Program-made: the position numbers and the translations under genes | Part shown: positions 41,161-49,828 of the stretch, in pieces | Numbering within the stretch: position 1 is the first letter of the stretch | How the letters are laid out: the number at the start of each line of letters is the position of its first letter | From: SZUA-442 sp963753185 | Lineage (GTDB): Bacteria; Actinomycetota; Acidimicrobiia; Spongiisociales; UBA5794 | Assembly (NCBI GenBank): GCA_963753185.1 | Contig: CAVWBO010000007.1 | Coordinates: 2,356,001 to 2,420,000 of the forward strand | Reading direction: 5' to 3' | DNA: 64,000 nucleotides | Notes under the pieces: generated by a model | The model's input: the letters and a program-made list of their open reading frames with translations, nothing else | Database searches by the model: none | Told to the model about the DNA's origin: nothing

Positions 41161-41874
41161 TCAGGCGATGGCAGGGAGGTACGCTTGCGGGTCCCTCAAG
41201 AGCGCGCCGGTCGTCACGACCAGCGCCGCTCCGAGGGCGCGCAGGCCCGCACGCTCGATGTCGTCGATCGCGTCTCCGAATGCCACGACGTGGGCGCCTT
41301 CGCCAACAGCACGCCTGATCGCGTCGTGGGCGCCCGGCACCGAGGCGTCGATGAGGGCGACTGCGGGGGATTCGTCGTCAGGCGACGTCGCCCGGTAGCC
41401 GAGATCGGTCACCGCTGACCTGAGTGTGTCGAGGAGATCGCCGGACGCCACGATGCGGGCGTACGGGCGGTTCACGAGGGGTGCCAACGCTGAGGCCTTC
41501 GCCACGCCCCACTGGAGGTGCGCATGGTGCGCCCGGTGTCCGAGGACCTGCGAGGAACCCGGTGCCAAACCGTACCGGTCCCATGTGGTCGCGAGGCCAC
41601 GGGTCGGGTCCGGTGGCAGGGTTCCCTGCGTGGCGAGTGCGCGATCGACGGGTCTCAGGGCTTCGCGGAACAGCTCGAGTGGACTGTGCCGCTGGTCAAT
41701 CGGATCGAGCCTGTCGAGAGTGGACAGCATGCCATCGAGGACCGCCGCTCCCTCCACGATGGCGTCCGCGATGACCTCGTCGACGACGATCCCCTTCGAC
41801 TCGAGCGTTCGCGCTACATACGTCGGATACGCCTGGACGAAGGACTCATGGAGCTCGGATCGGTCGCCGATCAT
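41161..41874 (-). CDS. Hypothetical protein, 237 residues
   Basis: Not recognised. It starts with MIGDRSELHESFVQAYPTYVARTLESKG and is helical over the first half; the C-terminal half has a Rossmann-like alternation (ARIVASGDLLDTLRSA, VALIDASVPGAHDAIRRA, GAHVVAFGDAIDDIE). That resembles a response-regulator or nucleotide-binding fold without clear catalytic residues. Codon use is normal. It is convergent with the TipA-like gene and divergent from the LppM gene. Confidence 0.6.
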   Translation of the reverse strand: MIGDRSELHESFVQAYPTYVARTLESKGIVVDEVIADAIVEGAAVLDGMLSTLDRLDPIDQRHSPLELFREALRPVDRALATQGTLPPDPTRGLATTWDRYGLAPGSSQVLGHRAHHAHLQWGVAKASALAPLVNRPYARIVASGDLLDTLRSAVTDLGYRATSPDDESPAVALIDASVPGAHDAIRRAVGEGAHVVAFGDAIDDIERAGLRALGAALVVTTGALLRDPQAYLPAIA

Positions 41875-41952
41875 GGAAGTTCACAACCCTGCTGGCATGG
41901 AGTGGCATTCCGACGATACCGCCTACCATCCGGTTCAGAACCGAGGGGAACC

Positions 41953-42892
41953 ATGCGCAAATACCTGATCCTGTTCGCAATGCTCGCCGTGGTGCTCTCG
42001 GCGTGCCGCATCGAGTCGAATGTCATCCTCGACATCGAGGAAGATGGGTCCGCCGTGGTCGGCGCGGAGATCGGTTTCGACGAGGAATTCCGTGAACTGC
42101 TCGGGGACATGGGGGAAGGGTCACCCGAAGACTTGTTCGGCGAACTCCCCGACTTCGGTGGCGAGAACGTCCAACCGACGGAACGAACCGAAGGGGACAT
42201 GACCTTCTACGGTGTCACCACGACGGTCGAGGACCTGTCGACCTTTGACACCTCCGCTGCAGGAGGTGAGGCGTTCGAGACCTTCAGCTACGTGTTCGAC
42301 GAGGACACGGCGACGCTGTCCGCGACCGTGGCCGCGGCCGACCTTGGCGACGCAGGTGGTGATCTACCGATCGACCCGAGCCAGATCACCGACGAGTTCT
42401 TCTCCGCAAACGTCCTTGTGACGATGCCGGGTACCGTTACCAGCCACGACGCGGACGAGGTTCGCTCCGACGGTACGCTGGTTTGGACGATCCCCTTCAC
42501 CGGTTCGAAGACCATCTCAGCCACATCAGACCTCGGCTCCGGTGGCTCATCGAACCTTATCCTGATCGCCCTGGTCGCGCTTTCTGGTGATCGGGGCCAT
42601 CATCGCAGTGGTTGTCTCGATCATGAATCGTCGCCGATCCCAAGCGGCTGTCGACGCAGCAGCCGCCTCCCATTCCACCGAGATCGCGGCCACGGAGATG
42701 GTTGCCGAGGGTGGACCCGTGGAACCCGGGGAGTCCGATGTGGCACTCGGGGCTTCGACCGTGGCACCTCCCGGGGACACGCTCGCGGGTGACGCCGGCG
42801 ATGCAACGGAAATCTCGGAGCCGTCGAGCGAGGCGATTGCCGACGACGTCGACCCTGGATCCGAACAGGGCGATCAGCCGGACAGGACCTGA
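41953..42892 (+). pseudogene. LppM-family lipoprotein, interrupted by a +1 frameshift
   Basis: The first frame starts at ATG 41953 (ribosome-binding GAGGGGAA upstream). It has a lipoprotein signal (AVVLSAC, C18), followed by the LppM domain (RIESNVILDIEEDGSAVVGA, near residue 20 on) and reaches a hydrophobic segment, LILIALVAL. One extra T in GCTTTCTGG (42580-42584) then breaks the frame. The next frame continues LVIGAIIAVVVSIMNRRRS and an acidic tail to 42892. Corrected, the product is about 312 residues with a C-terminal membrane helix. The lesion is small and both halves are well preserved, so an assembly error is likely. Confidence 0.85.
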
Positions 42893-43845
42893 ACGGCCAA
42901 CAGCCCATACGGTCCCTCGACGACACCGACGCCGGCCGTGCGGTAGTTGGGGTCCGTCGTCGCTTCTGCGTACCCCGAGGCCCCGGCGATGGCCTCTGCC
43001 AGGCCGTCGGTGGATGCGGCGAGCACGACGAGATCGGTGTGCGTCGTCCCTGGCACCCCGGCGGCTCGGAACGCGGAGTCGAGGTCGTCATCGAGTGACA
43101 GGACACCCGACCGATAAACGCTCGTGGCCCGCGAGACGGCGATGACTGCGAGATCCGGCGACCAGGCGAGCGGATCCGTCCCGGCGATGATGCGTTCCTC
43201 GTTGATGCGGTCGAACAGCTCCTGGGCGTCGACCTGGGACGGGAGGAGCGACGCCTCCCCCACCGAGGGGAGTGGAATCGGCAACGTGCCTGCCATCAGG
43301 CGATCGCCCACCGCCTCGCGCACCGCGATGATCGCGCCGAAGAGCCGCTCACCGCTCGCCGTCGACACCATTGCCTGGATCGGGCCTTGGGCATCCGTGA
43401 TCGTGGACCCCGCCGAGCTCTCGGACACGGCCTCACCGAAGCCGCGCCGAATGGGATCGGGCAACGGCGACGCCGAGACGACCGTTGTCCCGAGCACGAC
43501 CACAACGACGGCAAAGACGGCTCCGATCGCTGCCCCGCCGAGTTTGTTCACCGTCGCCGCGCCAGGTACGACGTGGAGCGCGGTCGAGATGAAACTACCG
43601 AGGACGATCGAACCGACCACGAGCGCTGCGAAGACCAGGCCGCCCGCCACGACCCGACCGATCTCGTACGGCACGTTCGCCATTCCTGCGACGATCGTCC
43701 CGATGACCGGTGAAACCCGGAACACCACGAGGGAACCGATGAGGAGAAGCCCGACATCGATCGCCTGTCTGGCGAAGCCGCGTGTCCATCCGCGGATGAC
43801 GAAACCCGCGATGATCGCGATGAGTGCCCAGTCGTAGAAGGTCAC
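42874..43845 (-). CDS. CvpA-family membrane protein with CAP-like C-terminal domain
   Basis: A 323-residue fusion. Residues 1-150 are a CvpA/colicin-V-production-type four-helix membrane domain with a conserved start (DWALIAIIAGFVIRGWTRGF). Residues ~210-323 are CAP/SCP-like (LFDRINEERIIAGTDPLAW, then DLAVIAVSRATSVYRSG and a final PYGLLAVQVLSG). CAP domains are normally secreted; here the domain faces outward via the CvpA part. The function is not known. The stop lies 19 bases inside the LppM gene end, on the opposite strand. Confidence 0.82.
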   Translation of the reverse strand: MTFYDWALIAIIAGFVIRGWTRGFARQAIDVGLLLIGSLVVFRVSPVIGTIVAGMANVPYEIGRVVAGGLVFAALVVGSIVLGSFISTALHVVPGAATVNKLGGAAIGAVFAVVVVVLGTTVVSASPLPDPIRRGFGEAVSESSAGSTITDAQGPIQAMVSTASGERLFGAIIAVREAVGDRLMAGTLPIPLPSVGEASLLPSQVDAQELFDRINEERIIAGTDPLAWSPDLAVIAVSRATSVYRSGVLSLDDDLDSAFRAAGVPGTTHTDLVVLAASTDGLAEAIAGASGYAEATTDPNYRTAGVGVVEGPYGLLAVQVLSG

Positions 43846-43852
43846 GCCGTCC

Positions 43853-45040
43853 CTAGTCCGGATCCCGCTCGTCCTCGGTGACCACGACGACGGGCATCTC
43901 GCCCGTTCGCCGAAGCTTCGAGGGTTGGGGCTCCTGGAACATCTCCGCCGAGGCCTGCTCCCAGGTCTGGTCGAGAACCCGGGTTCTCCACCAGTGACCG
44001 AGCACGATCTTGATCGCGGCCGTCAGGGGCACCGCGATGATCACGCCCCAGAAGCCCGCGAGTGCACCCGCAAGCACGAGGACGAGGAGCGTGACTGCGG
44101 GATGGAGCCGCACGGTTGCTCGCAGCACGGTCGGTGACACGAAGTTGTTGTCGATCTGCTGCACCACCACCGCAACCACCACCGCCCACACCGCAGTCCG
44201 TGCGTCCGCCGTCGTGATGGCGATGGCAACACCGAGGATGCCCCCGACCCACGGCCCGAGAAGGGGCACGATATTGAGCAGTCCACCGATGAGTCCGATG
44301 AGGAGCCAGAACTCCAACCCGATGATCCGATATCCGAAGGACAGCAGGACGCCGACGATCAACGCGACGAGCAGTTGGCCCCGGAGGAAGCCGCCGAGCG
44401 CCGCATTCAGCTGCCGACCGACGTGTGCCGCCTCCGCCCGTCGTCGCTCGGGGAACACTCCGAGCAGTCGGGTCTGGACGCTCTGGAGGTCGACGAGGAA
44501 GTAGAACGCTACAACCGGACCGATGAGGAATACCAGGATGAATTCGAAGATCCCAGCGGTGACGGAGCCAAGGCGGTCGAGGAGTACCGAAACGATGGCG
44601 TCGCGGTTCTCGGGGTCATTGAGGTAATCCACGATCCGCTCGTAGTCCCAGATGACCACGCCCTCCAACCCGAGCGACTCGAAGAGCGACTCGAGATCGT
44701 CGGCTGAGTCGTCATACAGGTTCGGGAACTCCTCCACGAAACCCTGTGCCTGATCAGCGACATTCGGAAGGACGAGGAGCGCAAGGAGGGTGACACCGGC
44801 GAAGAATGCGATGAATCCGATGCTGGTGCCGATGATGCGGGGCACCCCCCGACCATGGAGCCACGTCACGAGTGGGTTCAGGATGACGATCACCACGAGC
44901 GCGAGGAACAGCGGCGCGAGGATGATCCGACCTTCGACGAGGACGTAGAACGAGGCGACGACCAGCAGGAGTACACCGATCACGGACCAGGAGTAGATCC
45001 CGACCCGCCGGACGATCGTGCCAAGGTCATCATCGGCCAT
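43853..45040 (-). CDS. AI-2E/UPF0118-family transporter
   Basis: A 395-residue membrane protein with about eight hydrophobic segments. Family features include LFLALVVIVILNPLVTWLHG near the N-terminus and, in the second half, LLIGLIGGLLNIVPLLGPWVGGILG and LVLAGALAGFWGVIIAVPLT. These resemble the AI-2 exporter TqsA and the YdiK/UPF0118 group; the true substrate is not known (some relatives export protons or antibiotics). ATG 45040 is the natural start, since MADDDLGTIVRRVG directly precedes the first helix. The gene just upstream is an intergenic repeat block. Confidence 0.85.
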   Translation of the reverse strand: MADDDLGTIVRRVGIYSWSVIGVLLLVVASFYVLVEGRIILAPLFLALVVIVILNPLVTWLHGRGVPRIIGTSIGFIAFFAGVTLLALLVLPNVADQAQGFVEEFPNLYDDSADDLESLFESLGLEGVVIWDYERIVDYLNDPENRDAIVSVLLDRLGSVTAGIFEFILVFLIGPVVAFYFLVDLQSVQTRLLGVFPERRRAEAAHVGRQLNAALGGFLRGQLLVALIVGVLLSFGYRIIGLEFWLLIGLIGGLLNIVPLLGPWVGGILGVAIAITTADARTAVWAVVVAVVVQQIDNNFVSPTVLRATVRLHPAVTLLVLVLAGALAGFWGVIIAVPLTAAIKIVLGHWWRTRVLDQTWEQASAEMFQEPQPSKLRRTGEMPVVVVTEDERDPD

Positions 45041-45580
45041 CCAACGAGTGTATTGGCAGGCTGCACCTTGGCCGCGGATTGGAAAGCAACCAGGTTCGAC
45101 AGGGAATCCCCCTGCATCGCTCCGCTCTGCCGTCCCCCTGTCCCTCGTTGGCACCGTCCGATGACTGCAAGGTCCGGGTGCCGAGGAATCCCCCTGCATC
45201 GTCGCTGCGCTCCTCTGCCGTCCCCCTGTCCCTCGTTGGCACCGTCCGATGACTGCAAGGTCAGGTGCCGAGGAATCCCCCTGCATCGCTCCGCTCTGCC
45301 GTCCCCCTGGGGGCGTGACGCGAGGCAGTGGAGGAATCCTGCTCGCCGCTCTGTCCCCCTTGAAGGGGGACGGGGACGAGGACGAGCGGGGACGAGGGGG
45401 ACGGGATCTGCTTGCCGCTTGTCCTCCCTTCAGGGGGGACGGGCGAACGAAGTGAGCCAGGGGGGTCTGCGAGCCTGCGAGCACGTGAGTGGGAACCGAC
45501 CAAGGCGTGATTCTTCGCCATGGGTGGGAACTGGTCCGAGCGAAGCGAGGACACCCATTCCAGAGTGCCCTACGGATACG
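45041..45580. other. Intergenic repeat block
   Basis: About 540 bases with no gene. It holds three tandem units of 82-87 bases (see the repeat at 45104) followed by GC- and purine-rich low-complexity sequence (45350-45480: GGGGGACGGGGACGAGG and GACGAGCGGGG types) and the inverted-core GAGCGAAGCG motif. Any long open frame here is produced by the repeats. Confidence 0.7.
45104..45310. repeat. Three imperfect tandem repeats (82-87 bp)
   Basis: Each unit starts GAATCCCCCTGCATCG (45104, 45186, 45273), continues with CTCTGCCGTCCCCCTG, and the first two also with TCCCTCGTTGGCACCGTCC and GATGACTGCAAGGTC. Unit 3 breaks off after CCCCCTG. The units are too long, too similar throughout and too few for CRISPR. 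They look like a dispersed intergenic repeat expanded in tandem. Confidence 0.85.
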
Positions 45581-45759
45581 GAGCTGGCGGTGGGACTCGA
45601 ACCCACGACCCAAAGTCTCACCGAAGCACCACGTGAGCTGACCGTCTGCGACCTCGGACCTCAGCCCAGAGGCGGCGGCTGGTCCGAGCGAAGCGAAGGA
45701 CACGAATCACCATGCGGTCGAGCGAACGGGAGCTGGCGGTGGGACTCGAACCCACGACC
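45531..45759. repeat. Tandem duplication containing the tRNA-Thr 3' end
   Basis: A unit beginning CTGGTCCGAGCGAAGCGA recurs 148-149 bases later (45531 and 45679). The end of the unit includes a perfect 31-base copy of the tRNA-Thr 3' half (45580-45610 versus 45729-45759). The partial copy lacks the anticodon and D arm, so it cannot form a tRNA. Confidence 0.85.
45580..45610 (-). pseudogene. Truncated tRNA-Thr 3' fragment
   Basis: 31 bases identical to the acceptor/T-arm half of the tRNA-Thr at 45731-45804 (GAGCTGGCGGTGGGACTCG onward). The remainder is unrelated. It resembles an attachment-site relic or a short duplication, with no integrase gene nearby. Confidence 0.8.
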
Positions 45760-45804
45760 TGCCGCTTACAAGGCGGCTGCTCTGGCCATCTGAGCTACGC
45801 CAGC
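45731..45804 (-). tRNA. tRNA-Thr (anticodon TGT)
   Basis: On the minus strand, acceptor GCTGGCG/CGCCAGC, D arm GCTCAGATGGCCAGAGC, anticodon stem GCCGC/GCGGC with loop CTTGTAA (anticodon TGT, reading ACA) and T arm GTGGG TTCGAGT CCCAC form a complete 74-nt tRNA with T73. It lies eight bases downstream of the rlmB stop, which is on the same strand. Confidence 0.95.
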
Positions 45805-45811
45805 AGATCCG

Positions 45812-46552
45812 TCAGGATACCCAACCCCGTACTCGAGCCACCTCGAAGCAGGCGAGCGCGGACGCCACCGAGGCGTTGAGGCTCTCCATGTCCCCCGCCA
45901 TCGGGATGCGGGCGAGCACGTCGCATCGATCGGCGACGAGGCGGGACAGGCCCGACCCCTCGGCCCCGATGCAGATCGCGACCGGCCTGTCGAGCAGCTC
46001 GAGGCCGAACAACGACGCCTCGGCCTCCCCATCGAGGCCGACCGTCCAGATATCGGATTTCGCGAACCGCCTCATTGCATCGGCGATCGACGAGATCATC
46101 GCCACAGGAAGGTGCTCGAGGGCGCCCGCTGCGGCCTTGAAGGCGGTGGCGCCAATCGGCGCACTCCGGCGGTGCGAAACCACGAGGCCCGTCATTCCTG
46201 CAGCGAAGGCCGATCTGGCGGCCGCTCCGACGTTTCGCGGATCCTCGATGTGATCGAGCACGAGGAGTGCCGGCACCGGGACGAGGGCCATCATCTCGTC
46301 GATCGAAAGCGAGGGAATCGGGGTGCATCGGGCCACGACACCCTGGGGAGCATCGGTTGCGGCCAGCGGTCGGACATCGTCGACCGTGCGCACGGGAATC
46401 GCGAAGGAGCGGGCTCGTTGGACGAGGCCGGCGACGTCGGGACGGCCGGATCGACCAGACTCGACGACGAGCTCACGGACACGTCCCGCCCCGAGGGCGG
46501 CATCGACGGCGTGGACGCCCTCGACGTCAGCTCCGATGCCAGCGTGCGCCAT
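45812..46552 (-). CDS. rlmB: 23S rRNA 2'-O-methyltransferase, TrmH/RlmB family
   Basis: A 246-residue SPOUT methyltransferase. After an N-terminal substrate-binding domain (VEGVHAVDAALG near residue 8) come the family motifs LVLDHIEDPRNVGAAARSA, CIGAEGSGLSR and IPMAGDMESLNASVASALACFE, which form the trefoil knot that binds S-adenosylmethionine. RlmB methylates G2251 in 23S rRNA. The start at ATG 46552 lies 26 bases inside the cysS 3' end, a common cysS-rlmB operon arrangement. Confidence 0.92.
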   Translation of the reverse strand: MAHAGIGADVEGVHAVDAALGAGRVRELVVESGRSGRPDVAGLVQRARSFAIPVRTVDDVRPLAATDAPQGVVARCTPIPSLSIDEMMALVPVPALLVLDHIEDPRNVGAAARSAFAAGMTGLVVSHRRSAPIGATAFKAAAGALEHLPVAMISSIADAMRRFAKSDIWTVGLDGEAEASLFGLELLDRPVAICIGAEGSGLSRLVADRCDVLARIPMAGDMESLNASVASALACFEVARVRGWVS

Positions 46553-47906
46553 CGGCGGTGTCCTCCACGACGATCCCTGCCTCGAGCAAACGGTCGCGTA
46601 TCGCATCGGCCCGATCCCAGTCACGGGCATTCCGAGCGTCCTCCCTGAGGGCGACCAGGTCCTCGACGGACGAAGCCTCAACACCGAGATCGGTTGCGAT
46701 CCCGCTGACATCCATCAACGAGTCATCCCCTGCAGCCTCGAGACCAAGGACTCCGACCATCACGTCGAACGCAGCGGCCAGGCTCGAGGCATCGTCGCCG
46801 GCGTCAAGGACCGCATTACCACGCCGCACCAGCTCGAAGACCACGGCCAACGCCCCTGCGACGTCGAGATCGGCATCCATGGCGGCGGAGAAGGCGCCCA
46901 GGACCTCTGCGTCGGGAACGGCCTCAACCGGCGCTGTGAACCGACGCCTGAACGCACGGAGCCTGTGCAGGCTCGCCTCTGCATCATCGAGGGCCTCCTC
47001 GGAGAAGTCGAGAGGCTTGCGGTAATGGGTCCGCAAGTAGAAGAGTCGCACGGCGAGCGGGTCCCAACGCTCGAGGGACTCGAGGAGCGTCACGACGTGT
47101 CCCGTCGACTTCGCCATCTTCTCGCCCCTGAGATTCAGCATGCCGTTGTGCATCCAGTATCGGGCGAACGGGATGCCACTCGCCGCTTCCGACTGCGCGA
47201 TCTCGTTCTCGTGGTGGGGGAAGATGAGGTCGGTGCCACCAGCGTGGATGTCGAACGGCTGGCCGAGATACTCCACAGCCATCGCCGAACACTCGATGTG
47301 CCATCCGGGTCGACCGCCTCCCCACGGCGAATCCCAGCTCGGCTCCCCCGGCTTGGATGCCTTCCATAGTGCGAAGTCGAGGGGATCGCGCTTCTTGTCG
47401 CCGGGCTCGACGCGATCTCCCGCCCGGAGATCGTCGAGATCGTGTCGTGACAGGGCCCCATAACGATCGAAGGAGCGAACTGCGAAATACACGTCGCCGC
47501 CGCTCTCGTAGGCATGCCCGGACGCGATCAGCGACTCGATGAGGGAGATCATCCCCCCGATGTGCTCCGTCGCACGGGGCTCCACCGTGGGGGTGAGGTT
47601 CCCGAGGAGCGTGTATGCCCTGTCGAACGCATCAAAGGCTCTCGCCGCGACCTCGTCAGTAGATATGCCGAGTTCCTGGGCACGCACGATGATCTTGTCG
47701 TCGACGTCCGTGACGTTCCTCACGAAGACGACCTCGTTGCCGAGCCATTCGAGGTACCGACGCAGCACGTCGAAGGCGACGGCCGAACGCCCGTGGCCGA
47801 GATGGGGCTCTGACTGCACCGTCGGGCCGCACACGTAGATCGTCACCCGGCCGTCGTAGACGTCGAGTGGTACCAGCGCACGCGCGAGCGTGGAGTAGAC
47901 CTGCAT
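46527..47906 (-). CDS. cysS: Cysteinyl-tRNA synthetase CysS
   Basis: A 459-residue class I aminoacyl-tRNA synthetase. It shows YVCGPTVQSEPHLGHGRSA (zinc-ligand Cys and HIGH-type motif), HIECSAMAVEYLG and GGTDLIFPHHENEIAQSEA (further zinc ligands), and a KMSKS-like motif, GEKMAKSTG. Length and domain order fit CysS; the mycothiol ligase MshC is shorter. ATG 47906 precedes the conserved MQVYSTLARALVPL start. It overlaps rlmB at its 3' end. Confidence 0.95.
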   Translation of the reverse strand: MQVYSTLARALVPLDVYDGRVTIYVCGPTVQSEPHLGHGRSAVAFDVLRRYLEWLGNEVVFVRNVTDVDDKIIVRAQELGISTDEVAARAFDAFDRAYTLLGNLTPTVEPRATEHIGGMISLIESLIASGHAYESGGDVYFAVRSFDRYGALSRHDLDDLRAGDRVEPGDKKRDPLDFALWKASKPGEPSWDSPWGGGRPGWHIECSAMAVEYLGQPFDIHAGGTDLIFPHHENEIAQSEAASGIPFARYWMHNGMLNLRGEKMAKSTGHVVTLLESLERWDPLAVRLFYLRTHYRKPLDFSEEALDDAEASLHRLRAFRRRFTAPVEAVPDAEVLGAFSAAMDADLDVAGALAVVFELVRRGNAVLDAGDDASSLAAAFDVMVGVLGLEAAGDDSLMDVSGIATDLGVEASSVEDLVALREDARNARDWDRADAIRDRLLEAGIVVEDTADGARWHRS

Positions 47907-47949
47907 TCGAAGCGATGGTAGCGACCCTCGCTCAGGGGTCGGCTCGGAG

Positions 47950-47961
47950 TAGCCTCTCGGC
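47950..47961 (+). promoter_or_regulatory. Probable leaderless promoter (-10 box TAGCCT)
   Basis: TAGCCT (47950-47955) is followed by six bases and the ATG at 47962, with no Shine-Dalgarno sequence. Spacing matches the one before the MerR gene at 40408. Confidence 0.4.
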
Positions 47962-48705
47962 ATGCATCGATCTCCCCTCGGACAGGCAACGGGCGGCACG
48001 GCGCCGCTCATCTACGCGCACCGTGGCGACAGGTCGCGTGCACCGGACAACACACTCGAGGCATTCGCACTCGCCGTCGAGGCGGGGGCGGACGGAATCG
48101 AGTGCGATGTCAGGCGAACGGCCGATGGCGTGCTCATCATGAGCCACGATCCGACACACGGCGATCTACCGCCGCTGAGTGAGCTCACCTTCGCAGAACT
48201 GCGGGATGCGGCACCGGAGGTGCCTACGCTCGCCGAGACACTCGAGGCTGTTCCCTCCCGTGTCTTCCTGAATGTGGAGATCAAGAACATCCCGGGCCAA
48301 CCGGGCTTCGATCCGACGAGATCGATCGTCGCCGAGGCACTCGACCTCGTGACCGCGTCCGACGACCCGGAACGAATACTCCTCTCGTCCTTCGACCCTG
48401 ACTCGGTGCGAGCCGCCCAGGGGCACCGGAAGATCGTCCGCGGCCTGCTGATCGCTGGTGCTGTCCCGATGGACACGGCGATCGGCCTGGCCATGGACCT
48501 CGGGGTCGAGGCCCTTCACCCACCGATGTCGTCGATCGCCAGGGATCCGCGTCTGATCGTCGAAGCGATCCACGCAGCACGGCTCGCCGTCGTCGTGTGG
48601 AACGCCAACACGGCCAAGGACATCGAGGCTGCCGTGGAGGCGGGCGTCGATGTGATCATCACGGACGATCCCGGCTTGGGCCGCTCCATCGTCGGCCCTG
48701 GCTAG
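47962..48705 (+). CDS. Glycerophosphodiester phosphodiesterase
   Basis: A 247-residue GDPD TIM-barrel enzyme that cleaves glycerophosphodiesters to glycerol-3-phosphate and an alcohol. Conserved motifs are IYAHRGDRSRAPDNTLEAF (catalytic His, about 18-24), IECDVRRTADGVLIMSHDP (second His and metal ligands) and VEIKNIPG. No signal peptide, so it is cytoplasmic (UgpQ-like). The last four bases overlap the ispF stop on the opposite strand. Confidence 0.92.
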   Translation: MHRSPLGQATGGTAPLIYAHRGDRSRAPDNTLEAFALAVEAGADGIECDVRRTADGVLIMSHDPTHGDLPPLSELTFAELRDAAPEVPTLAETLEAVPSRVFLNVEIKNIPGQPGFDPTRSIVAEALDLVTASDDPERILLSSFDPDSVRAAQGHRKIVRGLLIAGAVPMDTAIGLAMDLGVEALHPPMSSIARDPRLIVEAIHAARLAVVVWNANTAKDIEAAVEAGVDVIITDDPGLGRSIVGPG

Positions 48706-49181
48706 CGCTCCACCGTCGCCACCGCGTACGCCGCGAGACCCTCGCCTGCACCAATCCACCCGAGCCCGTCCGTGGTCGTCGCCTTCACGGAGACCTGGGC
48801 GAAGGGGATCCGCATGGCCGTCGCCAGGTTCTGGCGCATCTCGTCCCGGTAGGGGGCGATGCGCACATCCTGGACGACGATGCTCACATCGACATGGGAT
48901 ATCTCGAGTCCCCTGTCGTACACCATCGCTGCGCACCGTGCGACCATGTCGATCGAACTCGCGTTGTGCCACTGGGGATCGCCGCTCGGGAAGTGATGTC
49001 CAATGTCCGCCAGGGCGGCCGACCCGAGCAGCGCGTCACACACAGCGTGCGATGCGACGTCACCGTCGGATGTGGCTTCGACACCCGTCGTGTGTTCTAT
49101 GGACACCCCGCACAGGACGACGGGTCCTGATCCACCGAATCGGTGGGCATCGAAACCGATCCCTGTTCTCACGCTAGGCAT
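48702..49181 (-). CDS. ispF: 2-C-methyl-D-erythritol 2,4-cyclodiphosphate synthase IspF
   Basis: A 159-residue MEP-pathway enzyme. The metal-binding signature GFDAHRFGG (Asp and His ligands), the DIGHHFPSGDPQWHNASS loop with its histidine, and VKATTTDGLGWIGAGEG are all present. It forms the cyclodiphosphate in isoprenoid precursor synthesis. The ATG at 49181 starts within ispD; the two overlap by eight bases. The ispD-ispF pair with carD and disA upstream is a common actinobacterial order. Confidence 0.95.
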   Translation of the reverse strand: MPSVRTGIGFDAHRFGGSGPVVLCGVSIEHTTGVEATSDGDVASHAVCDALLGSAALADIGHHFPSGDPQWHNASSIDMVARCAAMVYDRGLEISHVDVSIVVQDVRIAPYRDEMRQNLATAMRIPFAQVSVKATTTDGLGWIGAGEGLAAYAVATVER

Positions 49182-49824
49182 CGGCGCTCCCTCGGTGCCG
49201 TTCAACCCATCGAGCACGCTCGAGGTCGTCTGGATACGTGATCTTGAAGTTGTCCCTGTCCCCTGGCACCGTCACAACCCTACCTCCCACAGATTCGATG
49301 AGGCTTGCATCGTCGGTGGCGTCGTCTGCGCGATCGCGTCCGTGGGCCTCGATCAACGCTCGAGTGGGGAAGCCCTGCGGCGTCTGGACGAGGACCAGGT
49401 TGGCCCGGTCCACGGTTACGACCACCGCTTCACCGTCGACTCGCTTCACCGTATCGGCGACAGCGATGACAGGTATGACGCCTTCGACGTCCCCCCGGCG
49501 CAGCCGTTCGAGAACTCGTGCGATGACGGAGGCCGGCACGAGCGGCCGTGCCGCATCGTGGATGAGCACCCAGGTCGAGCCAGCCACGTGCTCCAACCCC
49601 GCTGCAACGGAATCCCGACGACGCTCTCCCCCGGGGACTCCCCCTGGCACATCACCCACGACGATCACGTCATCGATGCCCTGGGACCGGAACCGATCCA
49701 CGGAGATCTGCCACAGCTCGACACCGCCGATCGTGAGGGTCGCCTTCGATCCTCCGAACCTGGTGCCGCTACCGGCGGCGACGATGACCGCAGCGGTGGA
49801 CCCGTCACCGTGCAGGTCGGTCAC
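49174..49824 (-). CDS. ispD: 2-C-methyl-D-erythritol 4-phosphate cytidylyltransferase IspD
   Basis: A 216-residue nucleotidyltransferase of the MEP pathway. The CTP-binding motif AAVIVAAGSGTRFGGSK near the start, LIHDAARPLVPASVI in the middle and VQTPQGF followed by DDASLIESVGGRV are diagnostic. GTG 49824 overlaps the carD stop, and the reading frame upstream of it belongs to no conserved sequence, so the short start is preferred. Together with ispF it provides two consecutive-stage MEP enzymes. Confidence 0.94.
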   Translation of the reverse strand: MTDLHGDGSTAAVIVAAGSGTRFGGSKATLTIGGVELWQISVDRFRSQGIDDVIVVGDVPGGVPGGERRRDSVAAGLEHVAGSTWVLIHDAARPLVPASVIARVLERLRRGDVEGVIPVIAVADTVKRVDGEAVVVTVDRANLVLVQTPQGFPTRALIEAHGRDRADDATDDASLIESVGGRVVTVPGDRDNFKITYPDDLERARWVERHRGSADA

Positions 49825-49828
49825 GGCG

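Noticed and set aside
45104..45310. Possible CRISPR array
   Set aside because: Only three long units, no constant-length spacers with distinct content, and no cas gene in the window.
45040..45703. N-terminal extension of the AI-2E transporter into the repeat block
   Set aside because: The extension is encoded by tandem repeats and low-complexity sequence; the conserved membrane protein starts at 45040.
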